Source: Natronoglomus mannanivorans (GTDB taxonomy: Archaea; Halobacteriota; Halobacteria; Halobacteriales; Natrialbaceae). From it: a DNA stretch of 64,000 nt. The translations under genes and the position numbers were made by a program. How positions within the stretch are numbered: the first letter of the stretch is position 1; every line of letters starts with the position of its first letter. Positions 7,548-17,303 of the stretch are shown here, one piece after another. The notes beneath the pieces were generated by a model. The model worked only from the letters and a program-made list of their open reading frames with translations, was not told the origin of the DNA and did not search any database. The DNA lies in NCBI GenBank assembly GCA_025517485.1, contig JAOPKB010000014.1, positions 62,001-126,000 of the forward strand, in the 5' to 3' direction.

Positions 7548-10516
7548 TCGTAGTGGGCACGTGCGAGCTCGATCACGCGATTCGTGAGTTCGTCTCGCTC
7601 GTGGGTACTTAGGTCGAGATCGTCCTTGTAGAGTTCGATCTTCACCTGCTTGCGGATCTGCTGCTGGACGTTGACCTTCTGTTTCCACTCGACGATGGTT
7701 GCGAACTCTTCAACGGCGGAAACGAGTCGACCGGTGAGCTCGAGCAGTCGTTCCTCATCGATACCCCGCTCTTCCGCGTCGAGGATGTCCTCCAGGGCAT
7801 GATAGAACGAGAGTTCCGTCGTATCGTCGAGGCCCTTCGCCCGAGCGGCTTGATCCCGAGAGCGCATCTCGTCGAGGACGTCGCGCAATTCCTCGATGAC
7901 CTCGCGATCGGAGAGCCGCTGTTGTTTGTACTTCTCGATGAGTTCCTCGACGCGTTCCTGTAGTGAGCCGTAGTGGACAGGATCCTCGTCGTAGCGGATG
8001 TTGAGCTCGTGTTTGACTGCGTGTTGCATTTCGCTTGCTCGGGCCTCGTCGCTTTCTAAGGTATCCAGTTTCGTGTCGAACTCGCCACTGTCCATTACCG
8101 ATACCGGTTCGTCGTTCAGGATGTCGATCCCTGATGAACGGATGTGTTTCTGGATCAGGGTACGCACCTTCTCGCCACAGCCCTCGAGATTCATCGCGTC
8201 ATCACGGTACCGCTCTTTCGCCCGGCCGTAGATCGTACTCAGGCGCTCGAGATCGCCCTTGTACGGATTCGCCATCGGATTCGGGAGAACGATGTCCATC
8301 AACTTCGAGAAACGCTTGAACGCGTTGTTGAACTCGATACGGGTATCCTCCGGCTCGAGTGTCTGGAGACACGCCTCTGTCTCCTCGAGATCGTCGAAGA
8401 ACGCCACTGCTTTTCGGTGGGCAGCCTCGAGTTCCGGACCTTTGTCCTCGAGCGGTACCATCGCACGCTCGACTTCGTCGGCACTGAACATCGCCAGTGC
8501 CTCCTTCAGGTCGTTCGAGACGCCATAGTAGTCGACGATCAGGCCGTGGTTCTTCTCCGCAAACGGCCGGTTTACACGAGCGATCGCTTGGAGGAGGTTG
8601 TGCTCTTTCAACGGCTTGTCGAGGTACATCACCTGCGCGACCGGTGCATCGAATCCCGTGAGTAGCATATCACAAACGACCAGCAGCTCAACCTCTCCCT
8701 CCGGATCGATGAACGACTCCTTGTAATCGGACAGCTCTGATTTGGTCGGTGCCCAGGTCTTGACGTCCTCTGGATCGTTGTGATCGTGGGAGACGACGAC
8801 GCGCGACTCCGGTCCGTTGAACTCGTCCAGTTTCTCCTTGTAGGTGATCGCCGCGCGTTTGCTCGTCGTAACGACCATCCCTTTGAACGGCCGAGCGATA
8901 TCCTCCTCGAAGTGCTCGATGATGTCGAGCGTTATCCGTTCGATGCGAGATTCGGCCTCGGCGAGATCCTGTGTCCGGGCGTAGCGTTTCTTGATCTCTC
9001 CCTTCTCCTCCTCCGTGTAGCCCTCGAAGACGCGATCGAACATCGTGTCGAGCGTCTCTCCCTCGAGATGCATATCGGCGAGTCGCCCTTGGTACAGGAT
9101 CTCAACGGTCGTGTCGTCCTCAAGCGACTGGTCGATGGTGTAGGTGTCGATGTAGTTGCCGAACGTGCGGCGAGTGTCGCGTTCTTCCTTCTCGATCGGC
9201 GTGCCCGTGAAGCCAACGTAGAAGCCGTTCGGAAGGGCCGTCCGCATGTTGTTCGCGAGGTGCTTGTACTGCGTTCGGTGGGCTTCGTCGACCATCACGT
9301 AGATATCGTCATCTCTCGAGAGAACTGGAAAGTCTCCCTCCTCGTCCTCTTGCAGCTGGAACTTCTGGATGAGCGTTGTGATCGTCTCGCCAGCGTTGCT
9401 ACTGAGCTTCTCACGGAGGTCTTCGATCCCTTCCGCTTTCTGGGGGTTCGGGAAGCCACAGCGCTCGAACGTCGCATGGATCTGGGTATCGAGCGCCTGC
9501 CGATCAGTCACGAGCACGAGTTTCGGGTCCGGCTGCTCACGGCGGAGCTTGAGGCCAAGGAAGAGCATCGTGAGCGACTTTCCCGACCCTTGGGTGTGCC
9601 AGATCACTCCACCCGGTGCTTCGCGCTGGTGGCGCTTCTCGATCCGCTCGAGCGCTTTGTGGACGGCTCGGTATTGCTGGTAGCGAGCGACCATCTTGAT
9701 CTGGCTGCTCTGCTTGTTCTCGAAGACTGTGAAGTGGCGGAGCTGATCGAGCAATCGCTCGGGTTCGAACAATGCATAGAGCATCCGATACTGATCGGGT
9801 ACGTAGCTCTCAAGATCGAAGTGCTCGGCGAGGTACTCGTCGTCGACGGGATACGGATCGCGCCATGGCTTGTACTGGCCCTTCGGCGTTCCATAGGTGC
9901 CCATTACTGCGCCCTCGTACCACGTCGCCACTGAGAACTGATTATATCGGAACAGCTCTTCAGCACCCTCCGTTCCAGACTCAGTGCGCTCGTTCTGGTA
10001 GCGCTGGAGTTGCTCAAGTGACTCGCTCAACGGTTCCGCAATGTCTGGAGCTTTGCACTCGACGACGCCGAGTGGAACGCCGTTGACGAACAGGACGATA
10101 TCGGGTTTGATGGACTCTACCGGCCCCTCAACACGGAACTGATTGAGCGCGAAGAAGTCGTTGTTCTCAAGGTTCTCGTAGTCGATGTACTTGACCGTCT
10201 GGTGTTTCAGTCCATAGCCGCGGTCCTGCTCGACCGATGTGTGCCGGACGAGTTTCTCGTGGATTTGCTCGTTCTCATCCATCGTGCTCGTCCCCGTGAC
10301 CTGCTGAATCTCGCGGACAGCCTTGTTCAAGTTGTTCTCATCGATCCATGGGTTTAGACGCTCGACAGCATCGCGAAGATGGGACTCAAGTAAAGCTGAA
10401 GACACCGTTTCGCGGGGGTCGTGCCATGTCGTTTGGTTTTGGTCAACGACCTCCCAGCCGAGTTGTCTGAGCGTTTCGAGAGCAGGTCGTTCGGTTTCAG
10501 CATACTCGTTGGGCAT
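7544..10516 (-). CDS. hsdR: Type I restriction enzyme R subunit (HsdR)
   Basis: 990 residues, normal HsdR length. In order: the N-terminal PD-(D/E)xK nuclease, with D139 in KPDIVLFVNG and ECK at 153-155; helicase motif I TQGSGKS at 308-314; DEAH box at 410-413 (VDEAHRTQ); then further SF2 motifs (FTGTPIE; ARVNRPF) and a helical C-terminus. It would translocate and cut DNA in complex with HsdM and HsdS. It starts 2 nt after the hsdS stop and ends overlapping the metallopeptidase gene. All key motifs are intact. Confidence 0.95.
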   Translation of the reverse strand: MPNEYAETERPALETLRQLGWEVVDQNQTTWHDPRETVSSALLESHLRDAVERLNPWIDENNLNKAVREIQQVTGTSTMDENEQIHEKLVRHTSVEQDRGYGLKHQTVKYIDYENLENNDFFALNQFRVEGPVESIKPDIVLFVNGVPLGVVECKAPDIAEPLSESLEQLQRYQNERTESGTEGAEELFRYNQFSVATWYEGAVMGTYGTPKGQYKPWRDPYPVDDEYLAEHFDLESYVPDQYRMLYALFEPERLLDQLRHFTVFENKQSSQIKMVARYQQYRAVHKALERIEKRHQREAPGGVIWHTQGSGKSLTMLFLGLKLRREQPDPKLVLVTDRQALDTQIHATFERCGFPNPQKAEGIEDLREKLSSNAGETITTLIQKFQLQEDEEGDFPVLSRDDDIYVMVDEAHRTQYKHLANNMRTALPNGFYVGFTGTPIEKEERDTRRTFGNYIDTYTIDQSLEDDTTVEILYQGRLADMHLEGETLDTMFDRVFEGYTEEEKGEIKKRYARTQDLAEAESRIERITLDIIEHFEEDIARPFKGMVVTTSKRAAITYKEKLDEFNGPESRVVVSHDHNDPEDVKTWAPTKSELSDYKESFIDPEGEVELLVVCDMLLTGFDAPVAQVMYLDKPLKEHNLLQAIARVNRPFAEKNHGLIVDYYGVSNDLKEALAMFSADEVERAMVPLEDKGPELEAAHRKAVAFFDDLEETEACLQTLEPEDTRIEFNNAFKRFSKLMDIVLPNPMANPYKGDLERLSTIYGRAKERYRDDAMNLEGCGEKVRTLIQKHIRSSGIDILNDEPVSVMDSGEFDTKLDTLESDEARASEMQHAVKHELNIRYDEDPVHYGSLQERVEELIEKYKQQRLSDREVIEELRDVLDEMRSRDQAARAKGLDDTTELSFYHALEDILDAEERGIDEERLLELTGRLVSAVEEFATIVEWKQKVNVQQQIRKQVKIELYKDDLDLSTHERDELTNRVIELARAHYE

Positions 10517-10518
10517 GG

Positions 10519-11877
10519 TCAGTTATCGGTGTTGACACGGACCTTACCGGTGAGGAGGTCCTGCATGAGTCCATCCTTGAGTTCTTGGAGATTATGCAGA
10601 TAAGACCTCTCCTCATCTAATTTCTCTGAGATTTTGTCCAATCTTTCAGCAATTATCTTCTGCTCTTCCAAATTCACGGGATAAGGAATCGGTACTTTCC
10701 GTAGCGTGCCTAATGTAATTTCATTAAATGTGGACCCCTTTGTCCGGGCGTCTATTAGCGATTGAACTATGTTTGTTCGAATTGCCCACAGCAAATATCG
10801 ATTATCTATTGAGTCTTTAGGCGATATTCGAGCAGTTCCCTGAGTGAGATTCCCACCATCCAATTCTGGAGGGACTTGATGCACAACTCCGACAGTTGCT
10901 CGAATAGTAATCACGAGCTCGCCTGTCCGGATTTTTGAACGGTCGTAGTCTTCTGCGATTTCAGTGGAAGTCCGACTTAATCCTTTGAGTTCCAGTTTTC
11001 CGTCCGTCATATCTCCTGTCTTAATGTAAGGAACCCCATCATCCACATGAGGACCTGCTTGTACGATTCCGTAGGTTACATCCTCTTTGCAAAGCTCTTG
11101 AAGAGAGGAAACTTCCCAACCAGTGGGTATTGTACATCTCCGAACTTCGTCATACAGATCAGGTTGGTCTTCGGGAAAAGGACGTAACTCACCATGTTCG
11201 TTGATTCCACGCGGAATCAGTTCGTTCAATACTCCCCGTTTCAGTTCTTCCGTTTTATTTATGACCTCGTCTGTCTGCTGAATCTGCTCGTCAACCGTCG
11301 AGAGGATGTCGGCGATACGGCGCTGTTCCTCTACTGGAGGACACAGCAGTGGCATAGACATCAGATCAGTTTTTGAGAGCTCAATCTGACCAGTCGAACC
11401 AGCTACACAGAATACATAGAGCATTGTTTGCCCCCATGTTGATTCGAGATAGTAGCGGAGGAACTCAGGGTCAATAGTGTCCGAGTCTACCGAAACCCGA
11501 GTAATGTGTGAATCTATTGCATGAGTCCCAGATTCCTTATCCCAATAGAGTGCTCTACCAAGTGTTCCTTGTCCAGTGGAATTTATCAGGATATCCCCCT
11601 TCGTCGCGAAGTGTTTTGGTTTCCAATCTTTAGCAACATCTTCATCAAGATATTTTAGATTTTCCTGATGATAGCCATCCCAATAGATACAGGATTGGTT
11701 GAGGACCGGAACCCCGGGCTCATCGACGTACGTCGGTTGTTTGCCGCGAGTTACGACCTCTGAAACGTCTTCGATCCTTACACGGCTCCAGTGCTCGGGG
11801 ACGGTGATGGTCCTTGGGCCCAACTGCGTCTGGCGGAATCCAGCAGGAATCTCTTCTACTTCAACGGCCTCACTCAT
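10519..11877 (-). CDS. hsdS: Type I restriction-modification specificity subunit (HsdS)
   Basis: 452 residues with two target-recognition domains, each followed by a helical spacer: the first half ends LLCPPVEEQRRIADILSTVDEQIQQTDEVI, the second IPYPVNLEEQKIIAERLDKISEKLDEE. That repeated layout is diagnostic of HsdS. The two halves set the two parts of the split recognition site. The ATG overlaps the hsdM stop (ATGA). The recognition regions are more AT-rich than hsdM or hsdR, as often seen because TRDs are exchanged horizontally. Confidence 0.95.
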   Translation of the reverse strand: MSEAVEVEEIPAGFRQTQLGPRTITVPEHWSRVRIEDVSEVVTRGKQPTYVDEPGVPVLNQSCIYWDGYHQENLKYLDEDVAKDWKPKHFATKGDILINSTGQGTLGRALYWDKESGTHAIDSHITRVSVDSDTIDPEFLRYYLESTWGQTMLYVFCVAGSTGQIELSKTDLMSMPLLCPPVEEQRRIADILSTVDEQIQQTDEVINKTEELKRGVLNELIPRGINEHGELRPFPEDQPDLYDEVRRCTIPTGWEVSSLQELCKEDVTYGIVQAGPHVDDGVPYIKTGDMTDGKLELKGLSRTSTEIAEDYDRSKIRTGELVITIRATVGVVHQVPPELDGGNLTQGTARISPKDSIDNRYLLWAIRTNIVQSLIDARTKGSTFNEITLGTLRKVPIPYPVNLEEQKIIAERLDKISEKLDEERSYLHNLQELKDGLMQDLLTGKVRVNTDN

Positions 11878-13448
11878 CGGTACTCTAACTCCTCCATATA
11901 CTGCTGCAGCTCCTCATCCGTCTTCTGCCGTTCCTTAGCCAATTCATCTAACTCCCGCAACTTTTCGCTTACGTCGATGGGTTTCTCGGGTTCAGTCGTG
12001 TCGACGTACCGTGGTACGTTCAGATTCCAGTCGTTTTCCTCGATCTCCTCCAAGTCAACAAGCCGACTGTGGTGGTCCTCTTCGCGTCCGGTAAGGTGCG
12101 TTTCAGCGAGGTACTCGACACCTTCCTGAGTCAGCTGGTTCTGGTTCGAGAGTTCCTCGAAGACCTGCACGCTGGACTCCCGGAGCGTTTGGTCCTCGGC
12201 GTAAATAAACTGGACCTTCCCCTCACGTTCCCCGGTTTTGTCCTTGTTCATGATGAGGATACAGCCCGGTGACGACGTATTGTAGAAGAGATTCTCGGGT
12301 AACGCGATGACGGCCTCGATGAGGTCGGCCTCGAGAATCGGTTTCCGAATCTTCTTCTCTGAGCGCGAGCGGAACAGTAAACCGTTGTCCATCACGATAC
12401 CTGCCTTACCCGTCTCCGAGAGCGATGCGAGCATGAGCTGAATCCACGACCAATCACCACGATTCTTTGGCGGCAGCCCGTACGGGAAGCGGTTGTACGG
12501 TTCGTTCTCCTGTACCCACTCCTTGCTCCATTTCTTCTGATTCCACGGCGGGTTCGCGACGACGCGATCGAAGACCTCGAGCTCGTCGTGTTCGGTGACG
12601 AACTTCGGTTCCGTAATCGTGTCACCCTTCGCGATTCGGGCGTCTTGCAGCTCATGGAGAAGCATGTTCATCTGGCCGATGGCCCACGTGTTCAGGTTCT
12701 TTTCCTGCCCATAGAGAGAGATGTCGTCGCGGTCGCCGCCTTCCTGCTCGACGTGCTGGGCAGAGTAGATGAGTAGTCCGCCCGAACCAGCAGCAGGATC
12801 ATACACGCGATTACCGGGATCAGGATCGACACACTCAACGAGAAGCTGTACGACCTCTCGAGGCGTGTAGAACTCGCCGCCTTTCTTCCCAGAGTCGTCG
12901 GCGAACTTCCGGATGAGGTACTCGTAGGCTCGCCCGAAGATGTCGGGATCTTCGAGATCGGCGTTGCGGTATCGATACTTCGTGAAGTGCGTGACGAGTT
13001 CGTCGAGCGTGGCGTCGCTGAGACGGTCCTTGTCGTTAAAGTCGACCGAGGTGAGCACACGGTCGGCGATCTCGTCGTTTTCGTCTTCGATCGCTGCAAG
13101 GGCTTTGTTCAGTGTCGCACCGATATCGGACGACTGGGAACGGATGTGGTCCCAGCGGGCTCGCTCAGGAACCCAGAACTCTTCGTGGAGGTCACGATCG
13201 TCTTCCACGATCTCTTCGGGGATGCCGTGCTCTTCGGCGATCTCCTCGGTTTCCTCTTCGAATCGATCGTTGACGCGCTTGAGAAAGAGCAACCCGAAGA
13301 TGTAGTTCTTGTAGTCAGAGGCGTCGATACTCCCGCGAAGGATATCTGCCGCTTCCCAGAGATGCGCTTCTAACGTAGAGAGATCGAGTGTCGTCCTCTC
13401 GTCAACACCCGGAAGTGTCTCCTGTTCGCGATCCATACCATCATCCAT
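11874..13448 (-). CDS. hsdM: Type I RM adenine methyltransferase (HsdM)
   Basis: 524 residues from the ATG at 13448 (a TTG one codon upstream is less likely; an ATG four codons in is also possible). N-terminal helical domain, then SAM motif I DPAAGSGG (~217-224) and catalytic NPPW (~299-302), the gamma-class N6-adenine methyltransferase signature. GEFYTPREVVQLLVE before motif I is typical. It methylates the host's own sites and is part of the restriction complex. First gene of the operon hsdM-hsdS-hsdR-metallopeptidase. Confidence 0.96.
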   Translation of the reverse strand: MDDGMDREQETLPGVDERTTLDLSTLEAHLWEAADILRGSIDASDYKNYIFGLLFLKRVNDRFEEETEEIAEEHGIPEEIVEDDRDLHEEFWVPERARWDHIRSQSSDIGATLNKALAAIEDENDEIADRVLTSVDFNDKDRLSDATLDELVTHFTKYRYRNADLEDPDIFGRAYEYLIRKFADDSGKKGGEFYTPREVVQLLVECVDPDPGNRVYDPAAGSGGLLIYSAQHVEQEGGDRDDISLYGQEKNLNTWAIGQMNMLLHELQDARIAKGDTITEPKFVTEHDELEVFDRVVANPPWNQKKWSKEWVQENEPYNRFPYGLPPKNRGDWSWIQLMLASLSETGKAGIVMDNGLLFRSRSEKKIRKPILEADLIEAVIALPENLFYNTSSPGCILIMNKDKTGEREGKVQFIYAEDQTLRESSVQVFEELSNQNQLTQEGVEYLAETHLTGREEDHHSRLVDLEEIEENDWNLNVPRYVDTTEPEKPIDVSEKLRELDELAKERQKTDEELQQYMEELEYR

Positions 13449-13560
13449 CAATTGAATCTATGTGTAGCTTTCTGTTGAGCAGATATGTTCTCCTCCGTCC
13501 TGATGTATGGTCCATCACGTGAGCCGATACTCTCGCCTCTTATTTGCCCATAGACTGCTA

Positions 13561-14061
13561 TTAGGACTCATGTTCACTACGCTGACTGATAGCGATGTTT
13601 AGATCAGCAGGATCTGCCTCGACGGAGCGGAGACTACCTTTAAACCATAATGAATCCTTCATATCTGGCGGGAGTGTGAGTACCATCGCAGTTGGCAACT
13701 TTTCATATACCTCTTGTGAGAGTTCCTGTGAAGGCCCAACTCTACCATCGACTTCGAGGCGGACACTCTGCTTCGAACTCGAGCAATTGTAGACTGTCAT
13801 TGCCGAATCTGCCCACTCTGCTTGCTCACAACTGGTTGGAGAGCACTCTTCACCAACTTCGGGCTCCCGATCGCGTTCGTGATCGGGTTGATCACGGGTG
13901 AGCGTACAGACTCGGCCATCAATGCCGTGACCACTGTCGTCACCGGTAGTGGCTTGTACGTTTGTTGTTCCACTACCTGTGTTTGTACCGAGTAGTGACG
14001 ACATCCCGAGTGCGCCGATTCCCAACAGGATACGTCGTCGAAGTACATCTATAGTTGTCAT
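13561..14061 (-). CDS. Secreted Cys-containing protein, unknown
   Basis: 166 residues from the ATG at 14061. The N-terminus VLRRRILLGIGALGMSSLLG is a Tat-like signal (arginine cluster plus hydrophobic stretch). The mature part has several Cys (CTL, CSPTSC, NCSSS) and a likely beta-sandwich; no known family is recognised. It lies 112 bp upstream of hsdM on the same strand and is divergent from the gene at 14264. Probable cargo of the integrative element. Confidence 0.6.
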   Translation of the reverse strand: MTTIDVLRRRILLGIGALGMSSLLGTNTGSGTTNVQATTGDDSGHGIDGRVCTLTRDQPDHERDREPEVGEECSPTSCEQAEWADSAMTVYNCSSSKQSVRLEVDGRVGPSQELSQEVYEKLPTAMVLTLPPDMKDSLWFKGSLRSVEADPADLNIAISQRSEHES

Positions 14062-14263
14062 TTTCCTATGGGTATACACCTCCCCCAGAGTTGATAATGG
14101 TTTTACATGGTGCCTCGATAAGTTGTGCTGTGACCAACAGGATCGATCTTTCAAAGAAAGCCTCCTCCAACGAGCAACCGCTCATATTTTTTCGCGGTTG
14201 ACCATGGAGATGGTACCTCAGATAATGATGGACTGATGCTATTGCTACATCGAGAGCCAGAGC

Positions 14264-14524
14264 ATGGACGAGATCCCGCAACCTGCCGATGAGCCGTATT
14301 CACGCGGCGACCGGGTTCGTATCTATGTTGGCCCCGATGACCCAGACGAACAGTATCACGGTGACGTCTGTACCGTCCTCGAGGTCCTCACGGACGATCT
14401 CGATGCCGAAACCGGGCGACGACTGGACACCTACTCCTATCAGCTTCAGCACGTTGAGCGAGACGAGAAACTTCCAGTCGTCTTTCGTCACCGGGATCTC
14501 GTCCCCGCGGACGACAAGGAGTAA
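14264..14524 (+). CDS. Small conserved haloarchaeal protein (SH3/KOW-like), unknown
   Basis: 86 residues, acidic: begins MDEIPQPADEPYSRGDRVRIYVGPDDPDEQ. The GDRVRIYVGPDDPD segment and following VCTVLEV strand look like a small beta-barrel (KOW/SH3-like), a type I recall as common on haloarchaeal plasmids and proviruses. Typical haloarchaeal codon use and composition support it being real. No function can be assigned. Confidence 0.7.
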   Translation: MDEIPQPADEPYSRGDRVRIYVGPDDPDEQYHGDVCTVLEVLTDDLDAETGRRLDTYSYQLQHVERDEKLPVVFRHRDLVPADDKE

Positions 14525-14688
14525 GTAGACCTCGTTTCTGACAGATGTCTCGGTTTCCCATGGATCCTATGAAAGTGGCTTAACTACCGTACATCTCGAC
14601 GAATGTGAATTATAGAGTTTATGAGCGCTAACTTTATATCAACTAATACGAACATTGAATGTCTTCGGCTTCCAAGTACTGAACGCCG

Positions 14689-14868
14689 ATGACAACCAAG
14701 TCAGAAAGTCGCATTCCCTGCACCAAAGAAACGCATCGAGAGTGCCGACGTTTGAAAACAGGGTCCGAGAGCTGGGATTCGCTCTTACGGAAGATGGCAG
14801 ATAGCTATCGTCCAGACGAGTACCCACGGGGAGAATTCCCCCACGGATGGGATCTCGATTCGGAGTGA
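14689..14868 (+). CDS. 59-residue antitoxin-like small protein
   Basis: Reads MTTKSESRIPCTKETHRECR then RLKTGSESWDSLLRKMADSY and ends DLDSE. The pattern [RT]IPxTKETHxxxxxLKTGSExWDxLLxxM is one I recognise from many haloarchaeal small proteins thought to be ribbon-helix-helix-type or antitoxin-like. A TATA-like CTTTATATC (14630-14638) lies upstream. No toxin partner is adjacent. Composition and motif make it a real gene despite its size. Confidence 0.65.
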   Translation: MTTKSESRIPCTKETHRECRRLKTGSESWDSLLRKMADSYRPDEYPRGEFPHGWDLDSE

Positions 14869-15135
14869 TCCTTCTCGTGTCCTGTAGAACTGCCGACGGT
14901 AGCCGTGAAGGCTCCAACTACACCGGCTACCGTCAGATCGAACACAGGCGCAGCCCCGAGAATCCCGTCGAAAGACGGTATGCCGGACTGCGCCGACACA
15001 CCCAGCGACGACATCTCGAGGTGTCCTGTGACCACCTGTAGGGGATGCTGGGTGAAATTTGTGCCTGTTCGAGTCGCTCGAGCAACCGCACGTGTCACAG
15101 GCCGGGGCAGAGCCTCATCTGTCCATCTTACCTCG

Positions 15136-15687
15136 ATGACTACCAGTGACCCAGCGGAACAGCAGAACCGTTCACCAGCCAACTCGACGTCGCTCACGCG
15201 AACAGAATCGAAGCGAGCCCAGTACCTCGAGCGAACAACTGATCTCCGGAAGCCGGAGGCACGGGCTCTCGCCAAACGCGAGTCAGGCAAGTCGCAAGCT
15301 GCGATCGCTCGAGAGATGGGTACAACCGACCAGACGGTCGCAAGCTACATGGATCGTATCGCCGCCCAGTACGGGCTTGAGGCGATCGAGACAAAGACCA
15401 TAGACGATCGTGGTGATCTCGAACCAATTTCTAAACAACGGTTTGCACTGCTATCGGACCACGTGCTTGTGCAGTGGATCGAGATGGCCATTCGGCAGCC
15501 CGAGTGGATACCGGAGGTAGTCGATCTCGAGCAGCTACTTGATGGGATAGATTACGACCAGCTGGTGGAGACACAGGATACGAAACTGCTGGGGGATATC
15601 GCTACGCTCAGAGCGCAACTACCGCTCGGTCAGGAAGAGCAGCCTGATTCGAACGATAACCACCAGTTAGAGGGTGAGAACTGGTGA
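15136..15687 (+). CDS. HTH protein of the integrative element
   Basis: 183 residues from the ATG at 15136. A helix-turn-helix is visible at about residues 45-75: ARALAKRESGKSQAAIAREM then GTTDQTVASYMDRIAAQYGL, similar to sigma-region-4/transposase-type HTHs. The remaining part is helical and acidic. The stop TGA overlaps the GTG of the next gene. In haloarchaeal proviruses such proteins sit next to the integrase and may control it. The 267 bp upstream (14869-15135) shows no clear gene; a 69-codon minus-strand frame at 14805-15014 with one hydrophobic stretch is too weak to call. Confidence 0.7.
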   Translation: MTTSDPAEQQNRSPANSTSLTRTESKRAQYLERTTDLRKPEARALAKRESGKSQAAIAREMGTTDQTVASYMDRIAAQYGLEAIETKTIDDRGDLEPISKQRFALLSDHVLVQWIEMAIRQPEWIPEVVDLEQLLDGIDYDQLVETQDTKLLGDIATLRAQLPLGQEEQPDSNDNHQLEGENW

Positions 15688-15950
15688 CGATTTCAACCGA
15701 CGGCAAGCCAGTTCGGGCGCTTCCCGATGGTGGTGTGAGTCTATCAAGTGGATCAAAGCGGAGTGGCGACATCGGATTGTTCGACGAGGTACTCAGGCAT
15801 GGAGACGTGGTAGATGAGATCGCAGCGGGTAACACATCGGATGCCTACCTCTTTCGGATCATCCGAGCCATTGCGAATGGAGACGATCCAAATTCGGAGG
15901 ATCTTGATCGGCTACTTGGTGGCCGTAATTATCAGCGAGGGTCGGAATGA
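15684..15950 (+). CDS. Small acidic protein, unknown
   Basis: 88 residues from a GTG whose TG is shared with the stop of the HTH gene (GTGA), so translation is probably coupled. Helical, with DAYLFRIIRAIANGDDPNSEDLDRLL near the C-terminus. Unrecognised. It is convergent with the integrase, whose stop is only 2 nt away. Confidence 0.55.
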   Translation: MTISTDGKPVRALPDGGVSLSSGSKRSGDIGLFDEVLRHGDVVDEIAAGNTSDAYLFRIIRAIANGDDPNSEDLDRLLGGRNYQRGSE

Positions 15951-15952
15951 GA

Positions 15953-17257
15953 TCAATCGATTTGTTGAACCACCGCCGCAGCGATCCGCTCCATGGCCTC
16001 CGGGTCGTCGAGTACCTCCTCGAGAGAGACTCGAGCCTTCACTTTGGCTGGATCATCAGCGTCTTCAACCATTCCATCACGCACGTCTGCCAGAGCATTT
16101 TGTTTCACCGATCGGTCGGACACCAGTTGTCCTTCACCACAGCTTGGACAGAACCGCTCATCGGTGAGCAACGTACGGCAGTTCCAGCAGGGTTCTGGTT
16201 CTGGTGTAGACTGCTCGTTCGCTTTCGACGTTTCCATCCCCAGCTCGCTTCGGATGCTATCGTTGCGTTCGCGGTCCGTAGTCTCGTCGTAGATCTCGAG
16301 CATTCGATCGTCCGCCCAGCCTGCAAGATGCTGGATCTGTTGAGGGGTCAGACCTTCATCGTTGCTGAGACGCGTCATGGCTGCATGTCGAAAGGTATGC
16401 GGATTTACGGGTTTCTCGAGTCCTATGTGCTCTGCGGCCTTCCTGAGCATCGCTCGTACGCCATCAGGAGAGAGTGCACCTTCCTGCGGTCTATCGGGAT
16501 CGTAGTGCTGGACTGTCCAGAGTGGTGCATTCGGATTATCTGGATCTGGATGACCGAAATGCAGCCATGTTCGGACTTCTACGAGGGACCAGAGGAACGT
16601 TCGCTTCCGCCGATCCATATCTTTGTGTCCGCCAACGGCATCATCGTTCGGCATCCAGTAAGGGTCATCGTCATCGAGATGGACATCTCCGACTCGGAGT
16701 TGCGTAGCAAGAGTGACTCGAGGACCGTCTGCGAGAAACGCAACGAGAGCTCGATCCCGCTGCGTGTTCCGTCCGCGACCAGCAGCTTCTTTCAAATTTT
16801 CGATGTCACCCCGTGTGAGTCGTTCATCCTCGAGTTGGCGTTCAACAGTTTGATCGGTGGTCTCGATCTCTTCCCAGAACGGAAACGAACCGTGGCCATC
16901 TCGGCTGTCGAGCCAGCGGAAGAACACTCGAAGTGCTCGGGTATAGTTGTACATTCCACCCTTAGTTGGATCAAGTCCATATCCACCCTCTTCCCGTGGT
17001 GTGACGAGGAGACTCAACAGGTTATCGAGTTCACTCTTCGTCATTGTTGTGAGCGGGACAGGGGCGCGTTCGCTGGCGCAGCGGAGCGTGCTGAGATCCA
17101 TCGTAAGAGTGGTGGGCTCACACCCATCCTTTCGGCGGGACTCATGAAAAGCAAGGATAGCATCGCGGTCATCATGGTCGATATCAGCTTCCTCTACTTG
17201 CTGAAGCCGTCGGGCGTGCTTCCCGGTGAGATCACCAGTATCGTTAACGTATACCAT
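15953..17257 (-). CDS. Tyrosine recombinase/integrase with C-terminal zinc ribbon
   Basis: 434 residues from the ATG at 17257. An N-terminal SAM-like core-binding domain (~20-120) precedes the catalytic domain. Catalytic set: R180 (in DGPRVTLATQLRVGDV), HTFRH at 287-291 (H287, R290), H310/W314 region (QHLAGWADD) and nucleophile Y323 (EIYDETT). A zinc ribbon (C357xxC360...C370xxC373) and helical tail follow. The start is 46 bp from the att repeat at 17304, as expected of an integrase acting on adjacent att. It is the likely enzyme for secY-site integration. The frame stays open upstream through the att repeat, but those codons are antisense to the secY tail. Confidence 0.9.
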   Translation of the reverse strand: MVYVNDTGDLTGKHARRLQQVEEADIDHDDRDAILAFHESRRKDGCEPTTLTMDLSTLRCASERAPVPLTTMTKSELDNLLSLLVTPREEGGYGLDPTKGGMYNYTRALRVFFRWLDSRDGHGSFPFWEEIETTDQTVERQLEDERLTRGDIENLKEAAGRGRNTQRDRALVAFLADGPRVTLATQLRVGDVHLDDDDPYWMPNDDAVGGHKDMDRRKRTFLWSLVEVRTWLHFGHPDPDNPNAPLWTVQHYDPDRPQEGALSPDGVRAMLRKAAEHIGLEKPVNPHTFRHAAMTRLSNDEGLTPQQIQHLAGWADDRMLEIYDETTDRERNDSIRSELGMETSKANEQSTPEPEPCWNCRTLLTDERFCPSCGEGQLVSDRSVKQNALADVRDGMVEDADDPAKVKARVSLEEVLDDPEAMERIAAAVVQQID

Positions 17258-17303
17258 GACCTCTTCAGGCCTCCACAGATTATAGGAGTTTCGCACCCAA
17301 AAC

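Noticed and set aside
8780..9934. Long plus-strand open frame (384 codons) opposite hsdR
   Set aside because: Mirror frame of a GC-rich gene; hsdR on the other strand has all motifs.
14805..15014. 69-codon minus-strand frame with one hydrophobic stretch
   Set aside because: Overlaps the small antitoxin-like gene, no homolog recalled, no promoter; one hydrophobic stretch in GC-rich antisense is weak evidence.
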